Shown: piece after piece, positions 26,309-36,900 of the stretch
How the letters are laid out: every line of letters starts with the position of its first letter
How positions within the stretch are numbered: the stretch's first letter is position 1
Assembly (NCBI GenBank): GCA_002279065.1
Contig: NCKB01000008.1
Location: 62,001-126,000, forward strand
From: Lysobacterales bacterium 15-68-25
Lineage (GTDB): Bacteria; Pseudomonadota; Gammaproteobacteria; Xanthomonadales; Rhodanobacteraceae
Length of the DNA stretch: 64,000 bases
Direction: 5' to 3'
Notes under the pieces: generated by a model
What the model was told of the DNA's origin: nothing
Seen by the model: only the letters and a program-made list of their open reading frames with translations
The model's database searches: none
Translations under genes and position numbers: made by a program

Positions 26309-26974
26309 GTGACCGCACATCCCTTCGTCGCAGTGCCGCGCTACAGCTTTGGCGACGAGCTGGCCAGCAGCATCGTGCACGGCATCGGTGTCGTGCTGGC
26401 GATCGCCGGGCTGGCGGCACTGGTGGCGGTATCCGCCCACTACGGCGAGGCCCGCGACGTGATCGCCAGCGCGGTGTACGGCACCACTCTGGTGCTGCTC
26501 TACACCGCCTCCACCCTGTATCACGCGGTGCCGGTGCCGGCAGCCAAGCCGGTGCTGCGCACGCTGGACCACATCGCGATCTACCTGCTGATCGCCGGGA
26601 CCTACACCCCGTTCACCCTGATTGCCCTGCCGGGGCGTTGGGGCTGGAGCCTGTTCGCCGCGGTGTGGACGCTGGCGGCGATCGGCAGCGTGCTGGAGTT
26701 CGGCATGTTCCGCCGCTATCGCAAGCTGTCGGTGCTGCTCTACGTGGCGATGGGCTGGATCGGCATGGTTGCCTTCAAGCCGCTGGTGGCGCACCTGCAG
26801 GGCGGCGGCATGGCACTGCTGATCGCCGGTGGCGTGGCCTACACGGCGGGCGTGCCGTTCTATCTCTGGCGCCGGCTGCCTTACCACCATTCGGTGTGGC
26901 ACTGCTTCGTGCTTGCCGGCAGCGTGCTGCATTACCTCGCGGTCCTGCTCTACGTGATTCCCGCCGCGGTCTGA
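26309..26974 (+). CDS. Hemolysin III / YqfA-type membrane protein
   Basis: 221 residues with seven transmembrane helices and the PAQR/hemolysin III signatures: RYSFGDELASSIVHGIG, the TASTLYH motif, DHIAIYLLIAGTYTPF and HSVWHCFVLAGSVLHY, which supply the buried His/Asp metal site. Bacterial members act in membrane-fluidity homeostasis or have unknown roles; true haemolysis is rarely shown. The start is taken as GTG 26309, with GGAG eight bases upstream. ATG 26285 in the same frame is the alternative. Convergent with the next gene, with four bases between stops. Confidence 0.85.
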   Translation: MTAHPFVAVPRYSFGDELASSIVHGIGVVLAIAGLAALVAVSAHYGEARDVIASAVYGTTLVLLYTASTLYHAVPVPAAKPVLRTLDHIAIYLLIAGTYTPFTLIALPGRWGWSLFAAVWTLAAIGSVLEFGMFRRYRKLSVLLYVAMGWIGMVAFKPLVAHLQGGGMALLIAGGVAYTAGVPFYLWRRLPYHHSVWHCFVLAGSVLHYLAVLLYVIPAAV

Positions 26975-26978
26975 GTCT

Positions 26979-27464
26979 TCAGCCCAGCAGCATGGCCAGC
27001 GCGAACAGCCCGAGCATCGTGAAGGACACCACCAGCTTGACCAGGGTGCCGAACAACAGGCCCAGCCAGGTGCCGGCGCCGACGTGGGTCGAGCGCAGCA
27101 CGCTCTGACCGGCAAGCAACTCGCCGATCAGCGCACCAGCGAAAGGGCCGAGCAGCAATCCCGGAATGCCGAAGAACAGTCCGGCGAAAGTACCCAGCGT
27201 AGCGCCCCAGATCGCCTGCGGGCTGGCCCCCACGCGCCTGGCTCCCATCGCTCCTGCCACGAAGTCGACGGTGACGCCGAAAGCGCCGAGCAGCCCGATG
27301 CCCAGCAGCCACCAGAGCCCCAGGTGGCGATAGCCGTCGACGGCTGCGGCCAGCCAGATGCCACCGAACAGCATCGGCACCCCCGGCAAGGCGGGCAGGA
27401 CGGCACCGGCCAGTCCGCCGATCATCAGGGCGGCAGCGAGTACGTAGAGGAAGAGGTCGAGCAT
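26979..27464 (-). CDS. DUF456 domain membrane protein
   Basis: 161 residues with four hydrophobic segments and Gly-rich helix turns, matching DUF456 (PGxPMLFGGIW, then AGAMGARRVGAS and GIPGLLLGPFAGALIGE). Function of the family is unknown. The frame is open upstream, but family similarity begins at the ATG at 27464. Divergent from the kinase gene at 27571, with about 105 bases of shared upstream sequence. Confidence 0.85.
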   Translation of the reverse strand: MLDLFLYVLAAALMIGGLAGAVLPALPGVPMLFGGIWLAAAVDGYRHLGLWWLLGIGLLGAFGVTVDFVAGAMGARRVGASPQAIWGATLGTFAGLFFGIPGLLLGPFAGALIGELLAGQSVLRSTHVGAGTWLGLLFGTLVKLVVSFTMLGLFALAMLLG

Positions 27465-27570
27465 GCTTGTGCGATGGGAGGCGGTAGGTGGCTTCGTCAG
27501 ACACAATAGGCGCCCGTTTGGGTCCGTCGATGACCCGACACGGCCGTTCTTTGGGGATTGAGTCTGACAG

Positions 27571-28242
27571 ATGAACAAATTCCGGGACGCGCGCACCCAG
27601 CCGGGGCAGCTGCTGAAGGCCGATGAGCTGGGGCGTATCGAGGTTGTCGCGCGTGGCGACGAGATGGTGGTGCGCCGGGATGTTGCCGCGGCGCGCTGGT
27701 GGGCACGCGGCTTCGCCCGTCGCGCAGCAGGGCGGGAGGCGCGTGCACTGAAGCGGCTGCACGATGTCGACGGCGTGCCGGCGCTGCTGGAATGGAATGG
27801 CCGGGAGCTGCTTCGCAGCTACATCGCCGGGGCCCCGATGCAGCAGGCGAAGCCCGGGGACAGGGCCTTCTATGCGCAGGCGTTGAGCCTTCTGGTGGCG
27901 CTGCATCGCCGGGGCATCGTGCACAACGACCTGGCCAAGGAGCCCAACTGGCTGGTCCGCCCGGATGGGCGCCCTGCGCTGGTGGACTTCCAGATCGCGT
28001 GGACCCGGGGGAGGCGAGGACGCCTGTTCCGGATGCTGGCGCGCGAGGACCTGCGGCACCTGCTGAAACACAAGCGTACGTACTGCCCGGGGGCGCTTAC
28101 CTCGCGCCAGCGCCGGATGCTCGATACGCCGGCCCTGCCTTCCCGGTTGTGGCGGGCCACCGGCAAGCGCCTCTACAAGCTCGTGGCCCGGCGGGTGTTC
28201 GGTTACTGGGACAACGAGGGCAAGGGGCGGGTCCGGGACTGA
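27571..28242 (+). CDS. Small RIO-like kinase
   Basis: 223 residues of the protein-kinase-like superfamily. The catalytic loop is HNDLAKEPNWL, the metal-binding segment is VDFQIA in place of DFG, and an N-terminal beta-sheet carries EVVARGDEMVVRRD. The compact size and HNDL/NW loop resemble RIO-type and lipopolysaccharide-core kinases (Kdo/heptose kinase group) more than Ser/Thr kinases. It may therefore phosphorylate a lipid A-core sugar or a protein; the target is not visible. The C-terminal third is Arg-rich. Convergent with the reductase gene. Confidence 0.7.
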   Translation: MNKFRDARTQPGQLLKADELGRIEVVARGDEMVVRRDVAAARWWARGFARRAAGREARALKRLHDVDGVPALLEWNGRELLRSYIAGAPMQQAKPGDRAFYAQALSLLVALHRRGIVHNDLAKEPNWLVRPDGRPALVDFQIAWTRGRRGRLFRMLAREDLRHLLKHKRTYCPGALTSRQRRMLDTPALPSRLWRATGKRLYKLVARRVFGYWDNEGKGRVRD

Positions 28243-28254
28243 GCGCGCCGGAAC

Positions 28255-29031
28255 CTACTTCTCGACGAACGCGCGCTCGATCACGTAATCGCCCGGCTCG
28301 CGGGTGCGCGGGGAGACCTGGAAGCCGCGCGCATCGAGGATCGCAGCGGTGTCGTCCAGCATGTGCTGGCTGCCGCACAGCATGGCGCGGTCCACCGCCG
28401 GGTCCAGTGGCGGCAGGCCGATCGCCGCGGCCATGCGGCCGTCGACGATGGCGTCGGTGATGCGCCCCCGGTTGCGGAACGGTTCGCGCGACACGCTGGG
28501 GTAGTAGATCAGCTTCTCGCGCACCATCTCGCCGAGGTACTCGTGCTGCGGCAGCTCGTTCTGCAGGTAGTCGCCGTAGGCCAGGTCGCTGATCTCGCGC
28601 ACGCCGTGGGCGACCACCACCTTCTCGAAGCGCTCGTAGGTTTCCGGGTCGCGCACCAGGCTCATGAACGGCGCCAGGCCGGTGCCGGTGCTGAGCAGGT
28701 ACAGCCGCTTGCCCGGTTTGAGGTCGTTCAGCACCAGCGTGCCGGTGGGCTTGCGGCTGACGATGACCTCGTCGCCCGGCTTCAGATGCTGTAGGCGCGA
28801 GGTGAGCGGGCCGTTCGGCACCTTGATCGAGAAGAACTCCAGGTGCTCTTCCCAGTTGGCGCTGGCGATCGAGTAGGCACGCATCAGCGGACGGCCATCC
28901 ACCTCCAGCCCGATCATCACGAACTGGCCGCTGTCGAAGCGGAAGCCCGGGTCGCGGGTCGTGCGGAAGCTGAAGAGCGAGTCGTTCCAGTGATGCACGT
29001 CGATGACGCGCTCGGTCGCGAGAGCCACCAT
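28255..29031 (-). CDS. fpr: Ferredoxin--NADP(+) reductase
   Basis: 258 residues, the usual length for bacterial subclass Fpr. The FAD-binding beta-barrel has RAYSIAS with the flavin-stacking Tyr, and the NADP domain has LLSTGTGLAPFMSLVRD and MLCGSQHM. The protein ends in FVEK, the typical Fpr C terminus. It exchanges electrons between NADPH and ferredoxin or flavodoxin, often in redox-stress defence. Divergent from the polysaccharide locus; the 190 bases between the starts contain a putative promoter for the latter. Confidence 0.93.
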   Translation of the reverse strand: MVALATERVIDVHHWNDSLFSFRTTRDPGFRFDSGQFVMIGLEVDGRPLMRAYSIASANWEEHLEFFSIKVPNGPLTSRLQHLKPGDEVIVSRKPTGTLVLNDLKPGKRLYLLSTGTGLAPFMSLVRDPETYERFEKVVVAHGVREISDLAYGDYLQNELPQHEYLGEMVREKLIYYPSVSREPFRNRGRITDAIVDGRMAAAIGLPPLDPAVDRAMLCGSQHMLDDTAAILDARGFQVSPRTREPGDYVIERAFVEK

Positions 29032-29149
29032 GGTGAGTACCGTTGCCTGTCGCTTGGAGGGGAAAGGAAAGTGGCGACACCGGGTCCCGGCGACGGCCAG
29101 CCGCCTATTATGGCATCACGCCGGGAAACCGTCAGACGGCTGCGTCACA

Positions 29150-29194
29150 CTGTCCTCGCGCGGGTGACAGGGTCTGTGTCCAGCCCGCTATGAT
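29150..29194 (+). promoter_or_regulatory. Putative promoter of the tviB-like operon with an inverted repeat
   Basis: A good -10 hexamer TATGAT (29189-29194) is preceded by GTGACA (29164-29169), five of six matches to the -35 consensus, with a rather long 19-base spacer. CTGTC (29150-29154) and GACAG (29166-29170) form an inverted repeat across the -35. The 8-mer ACACTGTC here recurs in the promoter before the gene at 32434. Confidence 0.35.
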
Positions 29195-29222
29195 TCGGCA
29201 AATCCAGGGCGCAGGGGGCGGT

Positions 29223-30499
<1,277 letters not shown>

Positions 30500-30500
<1 letters not shown>

Positions 30501-31549
30501 TGGAACGCAACGAGGTGTTTATTCCCGCCGCGCTGCAGGCGCGCGTGCGCGCGGCCCGGGGGCCGTGGCTGGTGACCGGCGCAGCCGGCTTCATCGGGTC
30601 CAACCTGGTCGAGACGCTGCTGCGGCTCGACCAGCCGGTGATCGGCCTGGACAACTTCGCCACCGGCTACGCGCGCAACCTGGACGAGGTGCGCGACGTG
30701 GTGGGGCCGGAGGCCTGGTCGCGCTTCCGCTTCATCGAGGGCGACATCCGCGCGTTCGACGATTGCCGCGCCGCCTGCGCCGGCGTCGCCCACGTGCTTC
30801 ACCAGGCGGCGCTGGGTTCGGTGCCGCGCTCGATCGAGGATCCGCTGGCCACCCACGCGGCCAACGCCACCGGCTTCCTCAACATGCTCACCGCGGCACG
30901 CGATGCCGGCGTGGCGAGCTTCACCTACGCCGCCTCCAGCTCCACCTATGGCGACGAACCGACCCTGCCCAAGGTGGAGGACCGCATCGGCCGGCCGCTG
31001 TCGCCGTATGCGGCGACCAAGCTGATCAACGAGATCTACGCCGAGGTCTATGCGCGCTGCTATGGCTTCCGCGCGATCGGCTTGCGCTACTTCAACGTGT
31101 TCGGCCGGCGGCAGGATCCGGACGGTGCCTACGCGGCGGTGATCCCGCAGTGGATCGCGGCGCTGATCCGCGGCGATGACCTGTTCATCAACGGCGACGG
31201 CGAGACTACCCGCGACTTCTGCCACGTCGCCAATGCGGTGCAGGCCAACCTGCTGGCCGCGCTGGCCGATGACGATGCGCGCGATCGCGTCTACAACGTG
31301 GCGGTGGGCCAGCGCACCAGCCTCAACCAGTTGTTCGACCTGCTGGTGGCCGGGTTGCGCGAGCAGGGCGTGCACTACGACCGCCGCCCGGTCTACCGCG
31401 AGTTCCGCGCCGGTGACGTGCGCCACTCGCTGGCGGACATCGGCAAGGCCGCGCGCCACCTCGGCTACGCCCCCACCCACACCATCGCGGACGGCCTGCA
31501 CGACGCGATGCCCTGGTACCTGCAGTTCATCGCCCGTCACGGCGGGTGA
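30500..31549 (+). CDS. tviC: UDP-N-acetylhexosamine 4-epimerase (TviC/WbpP type)
   Basis: 349 residues of the extended SDR family: NAD loop TGAAGFIGS (26-34), active site YAATK (Y170, K174) after SSSTYGDEP, and the hallmark SVPRSIEDP near 108-115 shared by WbpP and TviC. It interconverts UDP-GlcNAc/GalNAc or the corresponding uronic acids. With the coupled upstream dehydrogenase it should give UDP-GalNAcA, a building block for an acidic exopolysaccharide or O-antigen. The protein acts in the cytoplasm ahead of the glycosyltransferases. Confidence 0.88.
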
Positions 31550-31568
31550 GATCGCCCGGCCGGCAGCG

Positions 31569-32351
31569 ATGAATGGCGGCAGGGGCGGTTTCCTTCAGCG
31601 CGTCGGGACGGCGCTGGAGCGGGCCGGCGCCGCGCCGCTCGAGGTGCGCGAAGTCTGCGTGGCGGTGTTCGACACGCGGGTCTGGGCGGGAGATCGCGAG
31701 GCGGTGCTCCTCGGTCTAGATCCGGAAGAGCGCGCCCGCGTGGCGCGCTTTCGGTTCGAGGCCGATCGCGACGCCTATGTGCTGTCGCACGCGCTCTGGC
31801 GGGCCGTGCTGCAGGCGTGTCTGGGCCTCTGCCCTGGCTCCTCGGGTCCAGTGCGGCTGGCCAGGCATCCCTCGGGGCAGCCCTGGTTGCCGGACCATCC
31901 GGGCTGGGCGACCAGCCTGAGCCGGTCCGGCCCTTTTACGGCGGTGGTGGTAGCGCATGCGGGATGGATCGGGGTGGATCTCGAGCGATTCCCGCCCCGG
32001 CAGCCGCTGGACGAACTCGTCGCTGCGATCGCCACGCCGGCCGAGCGGGCGGCGGTCCGGCAGCACACGGGGCTGGACAGGGAGTGCGCCCTGCTCCGCC
32101 TTTGGAGTGGCAAGGAGGCGGTGCTCAAGGCCTGGGGCACGGGGCTGACGCTGGAGCCGGCACGCGTGGATACTCTGCGCCGTCCCGTCCGGCACCCCGA
32201 CGGCGCGGGCGATCCCTGCGATCTGCAACCCCTGGTCCTGCCGCCCGGTCTGGTGGGGATGCTTGCCGTCCCGTCGGGGCTGGCCCGGATCCGTCAGTTG
32301 CTGCCGGAAGCGCCGGGTGACAGGCCTGTCGCGAATTCTTGCGAAAAGTGA
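31569..32351 (+). CDS. Sfp-type 4'-phosphopantetheinyl transferase
   Basis: 260 residues. The diagnostic motifs are WIGVDLERF (metal-binding Asp and Glu) and WSGKEAVLKAWGTGL; the N-terminal half contains FRFEADRDAYVLSHALWRAVL, the usual pseudo-repeat. It transfers phosphopantetheine from CoA to a carrier-protein serine. The only carrier domains seen in the window are the three in the megasynthase at 39409-49086 (S547, S1539, S3156), so this is very likely its activating enzyme. It lies 19 bases after the epimerase stop and is probably in the same transcript. Confidence 0.9.
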   Translation: MNGGRGGFLQRVGTALERAGAAPLEVREVCVAVFDTRVWAGDREAVLLGLDPEERARVARFRFEADRDAYVLSHALWRAVLQACLGLCPGSSGPVRLARHPSGQPWLPDHPGWATSLSRSGPFTAVVVAHAGWIGVDLERFPPRQPLDELVAAIATPAERAAVRQHTGLDRECALLRLWSGKEAVLKAWGTGLTLEPARVDTLRRPVRHPDGAGDPCDLQPLVLPPGLVGMLAVPSGLARIRQLLPEAPGDRPVANSCEK

Positions 32352-32382
32352 CTGGACACTGTCACGAGGACGTGCCTAACAT
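32348..32382 (+). promoter_or_regulatory. Putative promoter with operator-like repeat before the initiating transferase
   Basis: TGGACA (32353-32358) and TAACAT (32377-32382) could be -35 and -10 boxes with an 18-base spacer. GTGAC (32348-32352) and GTCAC (32361-32365) form an inverted repeat that straddles the -35, where a repressor could act. The site overlaps the stop of the PPTase gene and lies about 50 bases before ATG 32434. Confidence 0.35.
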
Positions 32383-32433
32383 GACAGTCCGGCGCAAGTA
32401 AAGCGAAGCGCATCACGTTTTGGGGGTCCCGTC

Positions 32434-33834
32434 ATGTTTCGCTTTTCCAAAAATAGTGGCCTGCGATGGCTGCTGTTGCTTGCCGCCGTCGAACTGCTGC
32501 TGCTGGGCGTGTCCCTCTATCTCGCAGCCATCGTGCGCTACCTGGACGAGCCCGAGGACCTGGCCCGCTTTGTCGGCAGCCTCCCGCTGCGTACGCCCGT
32601 GTTTGCCGCCGCGCTGATGTTCGGCCTGGCCGCATTGGGCCAGTACCAGTTCAACATGCGCACCACCTGGTTCGGCCTGCTGGCCCGCCAGGCAGTGGGC
32701 TTCGCCCTCGGCGCGTTGCTGCTGGTGGTGGTCTATTACGTGTTTCCCCAGGCCTATGTCGGACGCGGTGTGTTCGGCATCGCGCTGTTCATCGGCTTCG
32801 TGCTGCTGGCGCTGTTCCGGCTGGTGTTCCAGCGCCTGACCGACGTGGACGGGTTCAAGCGCCGCATCCTGATCCTCGGTGCCGGCCGGCGCGCGGCCGA
32901 GGTGCACAGCCGGATGCGGCGCCGTTCGGACCGGCGCGGATTCGTCGTGGTGGGCTTCCTGCCCCGAGAGGGCGAGCCTATCGGCGTGCCGGTCAACGCC
33001 CTGCTCGATTCGCAGCGCACCCTGCTGGACTGGGTCGCCGAGCGGCAGGTCGACGAGGTGGTGGTGGGGGTGGAGGACCGCCGCGGCAAGCTGCCGATGG
33101 CCGACCTGCTCGAGCTGCGCCAGCGTGGCGTGGACGTCACCGATCTGACCACGTTTGTCGAGCGGGAGGCCGGGCGGGTGCAGCTGTCCTTCACCGATCC
33201 GTCGTGGCTGGTGTTTTCCGGGGGCTTCGATTCCACCCCGCTGCGCCGCTTCAGCAAGCGCGCTTTCGACCTGCTGGCCGCCGCCGCGGTGCTTGCGCTG
33301 ACCTGGCCACTGATGTTGCTCACCGCGCTGGCGATCCGCATCGAATCGGGCCGCGGCCAGCCGATCCTGTATCGGCAGGAGCGGGTCGGTGCGCGCGGCA
33401 AGACCTTCTGGCTGACCAAGTTCCGGAGCATGGCGACCGATGCCGAGCGCGACGGCGTGGCCCGCTGGGCGAGCAAGAACGACGACCGCGTTACCCGCGT
33501 CGGGCGCGTCATCCGCAAGACCCGGCTCGACGAGCTGCCGCAACTGTGGAACGTGCTCAAGGGCGACATGAGCCTGATCGGCCCGCGTCCGGAGCGTCCC
33601 CAGTTCGTCGCCGATCTCAGCCACAAGATCCGCTATTACGAGATGCGTCATTGCCTCAAGCCCGGCCTCGCCGGGTGGGCGCAACTGCGCTACCCCTACG
33701 GCGCATCCGACGAGGACGCCGCGGAAAAGCTCAAGTACGACCTGTACTACGTGAAGAACCACAATCTGCTGTTCGACCTGCTGATCCTCATCCAGACGGT
33801 AGAGGTCGTGCTGTTCGGACGCGGTGCGCGCTGA
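32434..33834 (+). CDS. Initiating undecaprenyl-phosphate sugar transferase (GumD/EpsB type)
   Basis: 466 residues of the polyisoprenyl-phosphate hexose-1-phosphate transferase family. Four N-terminal membrane helices are followed by a CoA-binding-like domain (RILILGAGRRAAEVH), a fifth helix near residue 285 and the C-terminal catalytic domain with KFRSM, DELPQLWNVLKGDMSLIGPRPERPQF and GLAGWAQLRY. It loads the first sugar-1-phosphate on undecaprenyl phosphate at the cytoplasmic face, starting the repeat unit. The closest recalled family is TIGR03013, found in XrtA/PEP-CTERM exopolysaccharide loci. Confidence 0.9.
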   Translation: MFRFSKNSGLRWLLLLAAVELLLLGVSLYLAAIVRYLDEPEDLARFVGSLPLRTPVFAAALMFGLAALGQYQFNMRTTWFGLLARQAVGFALGALLLVVVYYVFPQAYVGRGVFGIALFIGFVLLALFRLVFQRLTDVDGFKRRILILGAGRRAAEVHSRMRRRSDRRGFVVVGFLPREGEPIGVPVNALLDSQRTLLDWVAERQVDEVVVGVEDRRGKLPMADLLELRQRGVDVTDLTTFVEREAGRVQLSFTDPSWLVFSGGFDSTPLRRFSKRAFDLLAAAAVLALTWPLMLLTALAIRIESGRGQPILYRQERVGARGKTFWLTKFRSMATDAERDGVARWASKNDDRVTRVGRVIRKTRLDELPQLWNVLKGDMSLIGPRPERPQFVADLSHKIRYYEMRHCLKPGLAGWAQLRYPYGASDEDAAEKLKYDLYYVKNHNLLFDLLILIQTVEVVLFGRGAR

Positions 33835-33956
33835 ACGTCGCTTGACGGGGCGATCGCCAGGAAGAGTTCGGAGCGGACGGCAGGCATGCGGGGGTGCGGG
33901 AATTTGCGCACGCTCGCGGAGCGCTTCCCGCCGCCGGATTTCACGAGGATTCGGAA

Positions 33957-36900
33957 ATGTCCAAGCGCCCCCAGCAGCCGGGCCACACGCATGACAGTCA
34001 TGCCGTCAGCACGCGTCACGGTTCCCGCGGGACCGGCGGCTGGCCGCGCGGTCCGCGGATAGGTGCCGGCGTGGCGCTCGCCCTCGCCGTCGTCTTCGCC
34101 GTCGGCGGCATGGTTCGTCCCGACCTCGTCGTGCCGCGGGCATGGCGCGGCACGGCGCCAGCGGTCGTTGCCCGGGCGGCATCGGTGGCACCAGCGTCCG
34201 CGCCCGCGGTCGCCACGGCACCGGAGGCAAGTCCGGATGCCGTGTCCGGGATCGCGATGCCTCCCCCTGCTGCGTCGGTGGAGTCGGCGAGCGGACGGGC
34301 TTCTTTCATCGCCCGCTCCGGGAAGCTGCTCGAGCGCTACGCCGAGGCGGTGACGCCGGTGGGTGGTGATGCCGGCCTGCCGTGCGATTCGCGGTCCGGC
34401 CCGGCAATGTTGCGCAACGGCGTGCTCCGGGCCTCCACCCGGGACGACTGCCTGCCTGCCATCGCCTGGTCGCGGGCGCTCCTGCCGTCGGCGGCCAGCG
34501 GCCTGGGGATGTCGATCTCGGCGCGCATGATGGCGGCAAGTGCCGCCTCGGACGGGGCGGCAACCGGGACTGCCACTCCTTCCTCCGGCATCGTCGCCGC
34601 ATCCGTGGGCGGGGCGACGCCTGCCGCGGTCGGGCCGGCGATCACCGCCGCGCATCCGCGCATGATTCTCGATGCCGCCACGCTGGCGACGCTGCGCCAG
34701 CGCGCGGCGGCGAACACCGCCGAGTGGCAGGCGCTCAAGGCCACCTGCGACAGCTACATCGGTGGCACGGTGGAATACCCGACCGGCAATGCCTACCCGG
34801 ACAAGCCCAACCTGGGGTCGGGTTACCAGGGCGAGGACTACCTGCCGGCATTGCTGGCCGAAGCGATGTGCTACCAGGTGCTGCGCTCCACCAATGCCAC
34901 CCTGGCCGCCATCTACGGTGCCAAGGCGGTGGACATCCTGGTGAAGATGTCCTCGCCCTTCGGTAGCGGCGGGCAGGGCACCGACCCGTGCACCGACAGC
35001 GGCTACGGCATCCGCTTCTACGGCGTCGGTTTCGGCCTCGGCTACGACTGGCTGTACGAGCTGCTCAGCGCCAGCCAGCGCACCCAGGTCTACTCCACGG
35101 CGAACGCCTGGCTGACTGCCTGGGAGCAGCCCAACGGCTGCGCCGACTTCGAATATGCGCACCCGCAGAGCAACTACTTCGCCGGCTATTTCCACGCCAA
35201 GGCGGTGATCGCCATCGGCACCTACGGCGATAACCCCTCCGCACCCGCCGAATGGGACGACTGGTACGGCAACCAGTTCACCGCCCGCGTACTGCCCTAC
35301 TACCGGCTGCACCTGACTGGCGGCGGCTGGCCGGAGGGTTTCGCCAACTACGCCACGCTCGGCATCTTGAACATGAGCCTGCCGGCACGCGAAGTGAAGA
35401 CCGCCACGGGCGTGGACCTGGTGCGCGCATCGACGCCTTACACCTATCCGACCGACAACGCCGCCTACCTGATGCATTTCACCTGGCCGTCGAGGGGCTA
35501 CATCGACGATCGCGACACCAATCGCTCCTCGGGCACCACGCCCGACCCCGGTACCGCCCCGCTGGGACTGTTCCAGCAGGTGTTCGGAGAAATCCAGTAC
35601 TGGGGTGCGCCGAACGCGGCGGTGTTCCGCCAGTATCTCAACGAAGTGTCGGCGGCCACGTCCGGCTTCAGTCCGGCGCCACCGTGGCTGGCCTTCCTCG
35701 AGAACGACCCGAACGCGGCCACGGCGGCGGTCAGCAGCTTGCCGCTGTCGTACCTGGCCAGCGGCATGGATGCGGTGTCGGCGCGTTCGGACTGGACCAC
35801 GGCCGCGGTCTGGATGTCGTTCCGCGCCGGCCCCTACGTGAACAACCCTGCCCAGGGCGAGGAGTACTACGACCAGGGCTCGCTGGCGCTGGTGCGGGGA
35901 GCCACCCCGTTGCTGCTCAACGCGACCGGCTGGCTGGTGCACGAGCCAAGCGGCAGCGCCGACGAGAGTCGCGTCTACGACGACAACTACGGCAGCTTCA
36001 ACGGCACGCCGTACCTGGGCAATCGCCAGATCTACAACGTGTTCTACGTCCGCAACATGAGCGGTTCGACCGTGCTCAATGCCTACGGGCAGGACGCCAG
36101 GACGACCGAGGACAACGCGGTGCGCACGGCGGTCACCGCGTTCGAGGACGGCGCCGACTACGTCTACCTGCGTGCCAGCCACCTGGAGGACATGTATCGC
36201 GCCTCCGGAGGATCGCTCGGCCAGGGTGTCACCGCATGGTCGCGCGAAATCACCTACCTGCGGCCGGGGCGGTTCGTGGTGCACGACCGCACCACGGCCA
36301 GCAGCGCCTCGCTCGACCAGTACATGGCCTGGCACTTCCCGGCGTCACCGGCGAAACAGGCCACCGCGTCCGGCGGTGCACGCTTCGACGTCACCTACAA
36401 TGGCACCTATGCCGGCGCGATGACCGTGGTAACCCCCGTCAATCCGCTCACCACCACGTTGGCGATGTACCCGGCCAGCAGTCCGACCAAGGCCTGGCAG
36501 GTGCAGGTGCGTCCTGCCACTGCCGCCGCCGGAAACCAGTGGCTCACCGTGTTCGACCTCTCGGGTAGTGCCGGCGCCGCGGCGTCCGCCTCGCCGGTGA
36601 CGATCAATCAGGGCAGTGTCGTCGGCGTGCGCCTGGCGTCGAGCGACGGTGTGAACGTGGTGATCAACAGCGCCGGCACGCCGGATACCCCGATCAGCGG
36701 CACGATCGCCTACTTCGTGCCGGCCGAGGCCGCACATCACCTGGTGACCGAGCTGGCGCCATTCACCGGCTACAGCATCACCACGGCGGCGCAGGGCAGC
36801 GGCCGCGTGGTGACGATTGCCCCGGGCGGGACCTTCACGAGCAGCGGCAAGGGCGTGCTGGATTTCTACGTCACCGGGACGGGTGCGGTGCAGTTGACCA

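Noticed and set aside
33747..36335. An 862-codon minus-strand frame opposite the heparinase-like gene
   Set aside because: Arg/Gly/Val-rich composition without motifs, directly antisense to a gene with coherent domain architecture.
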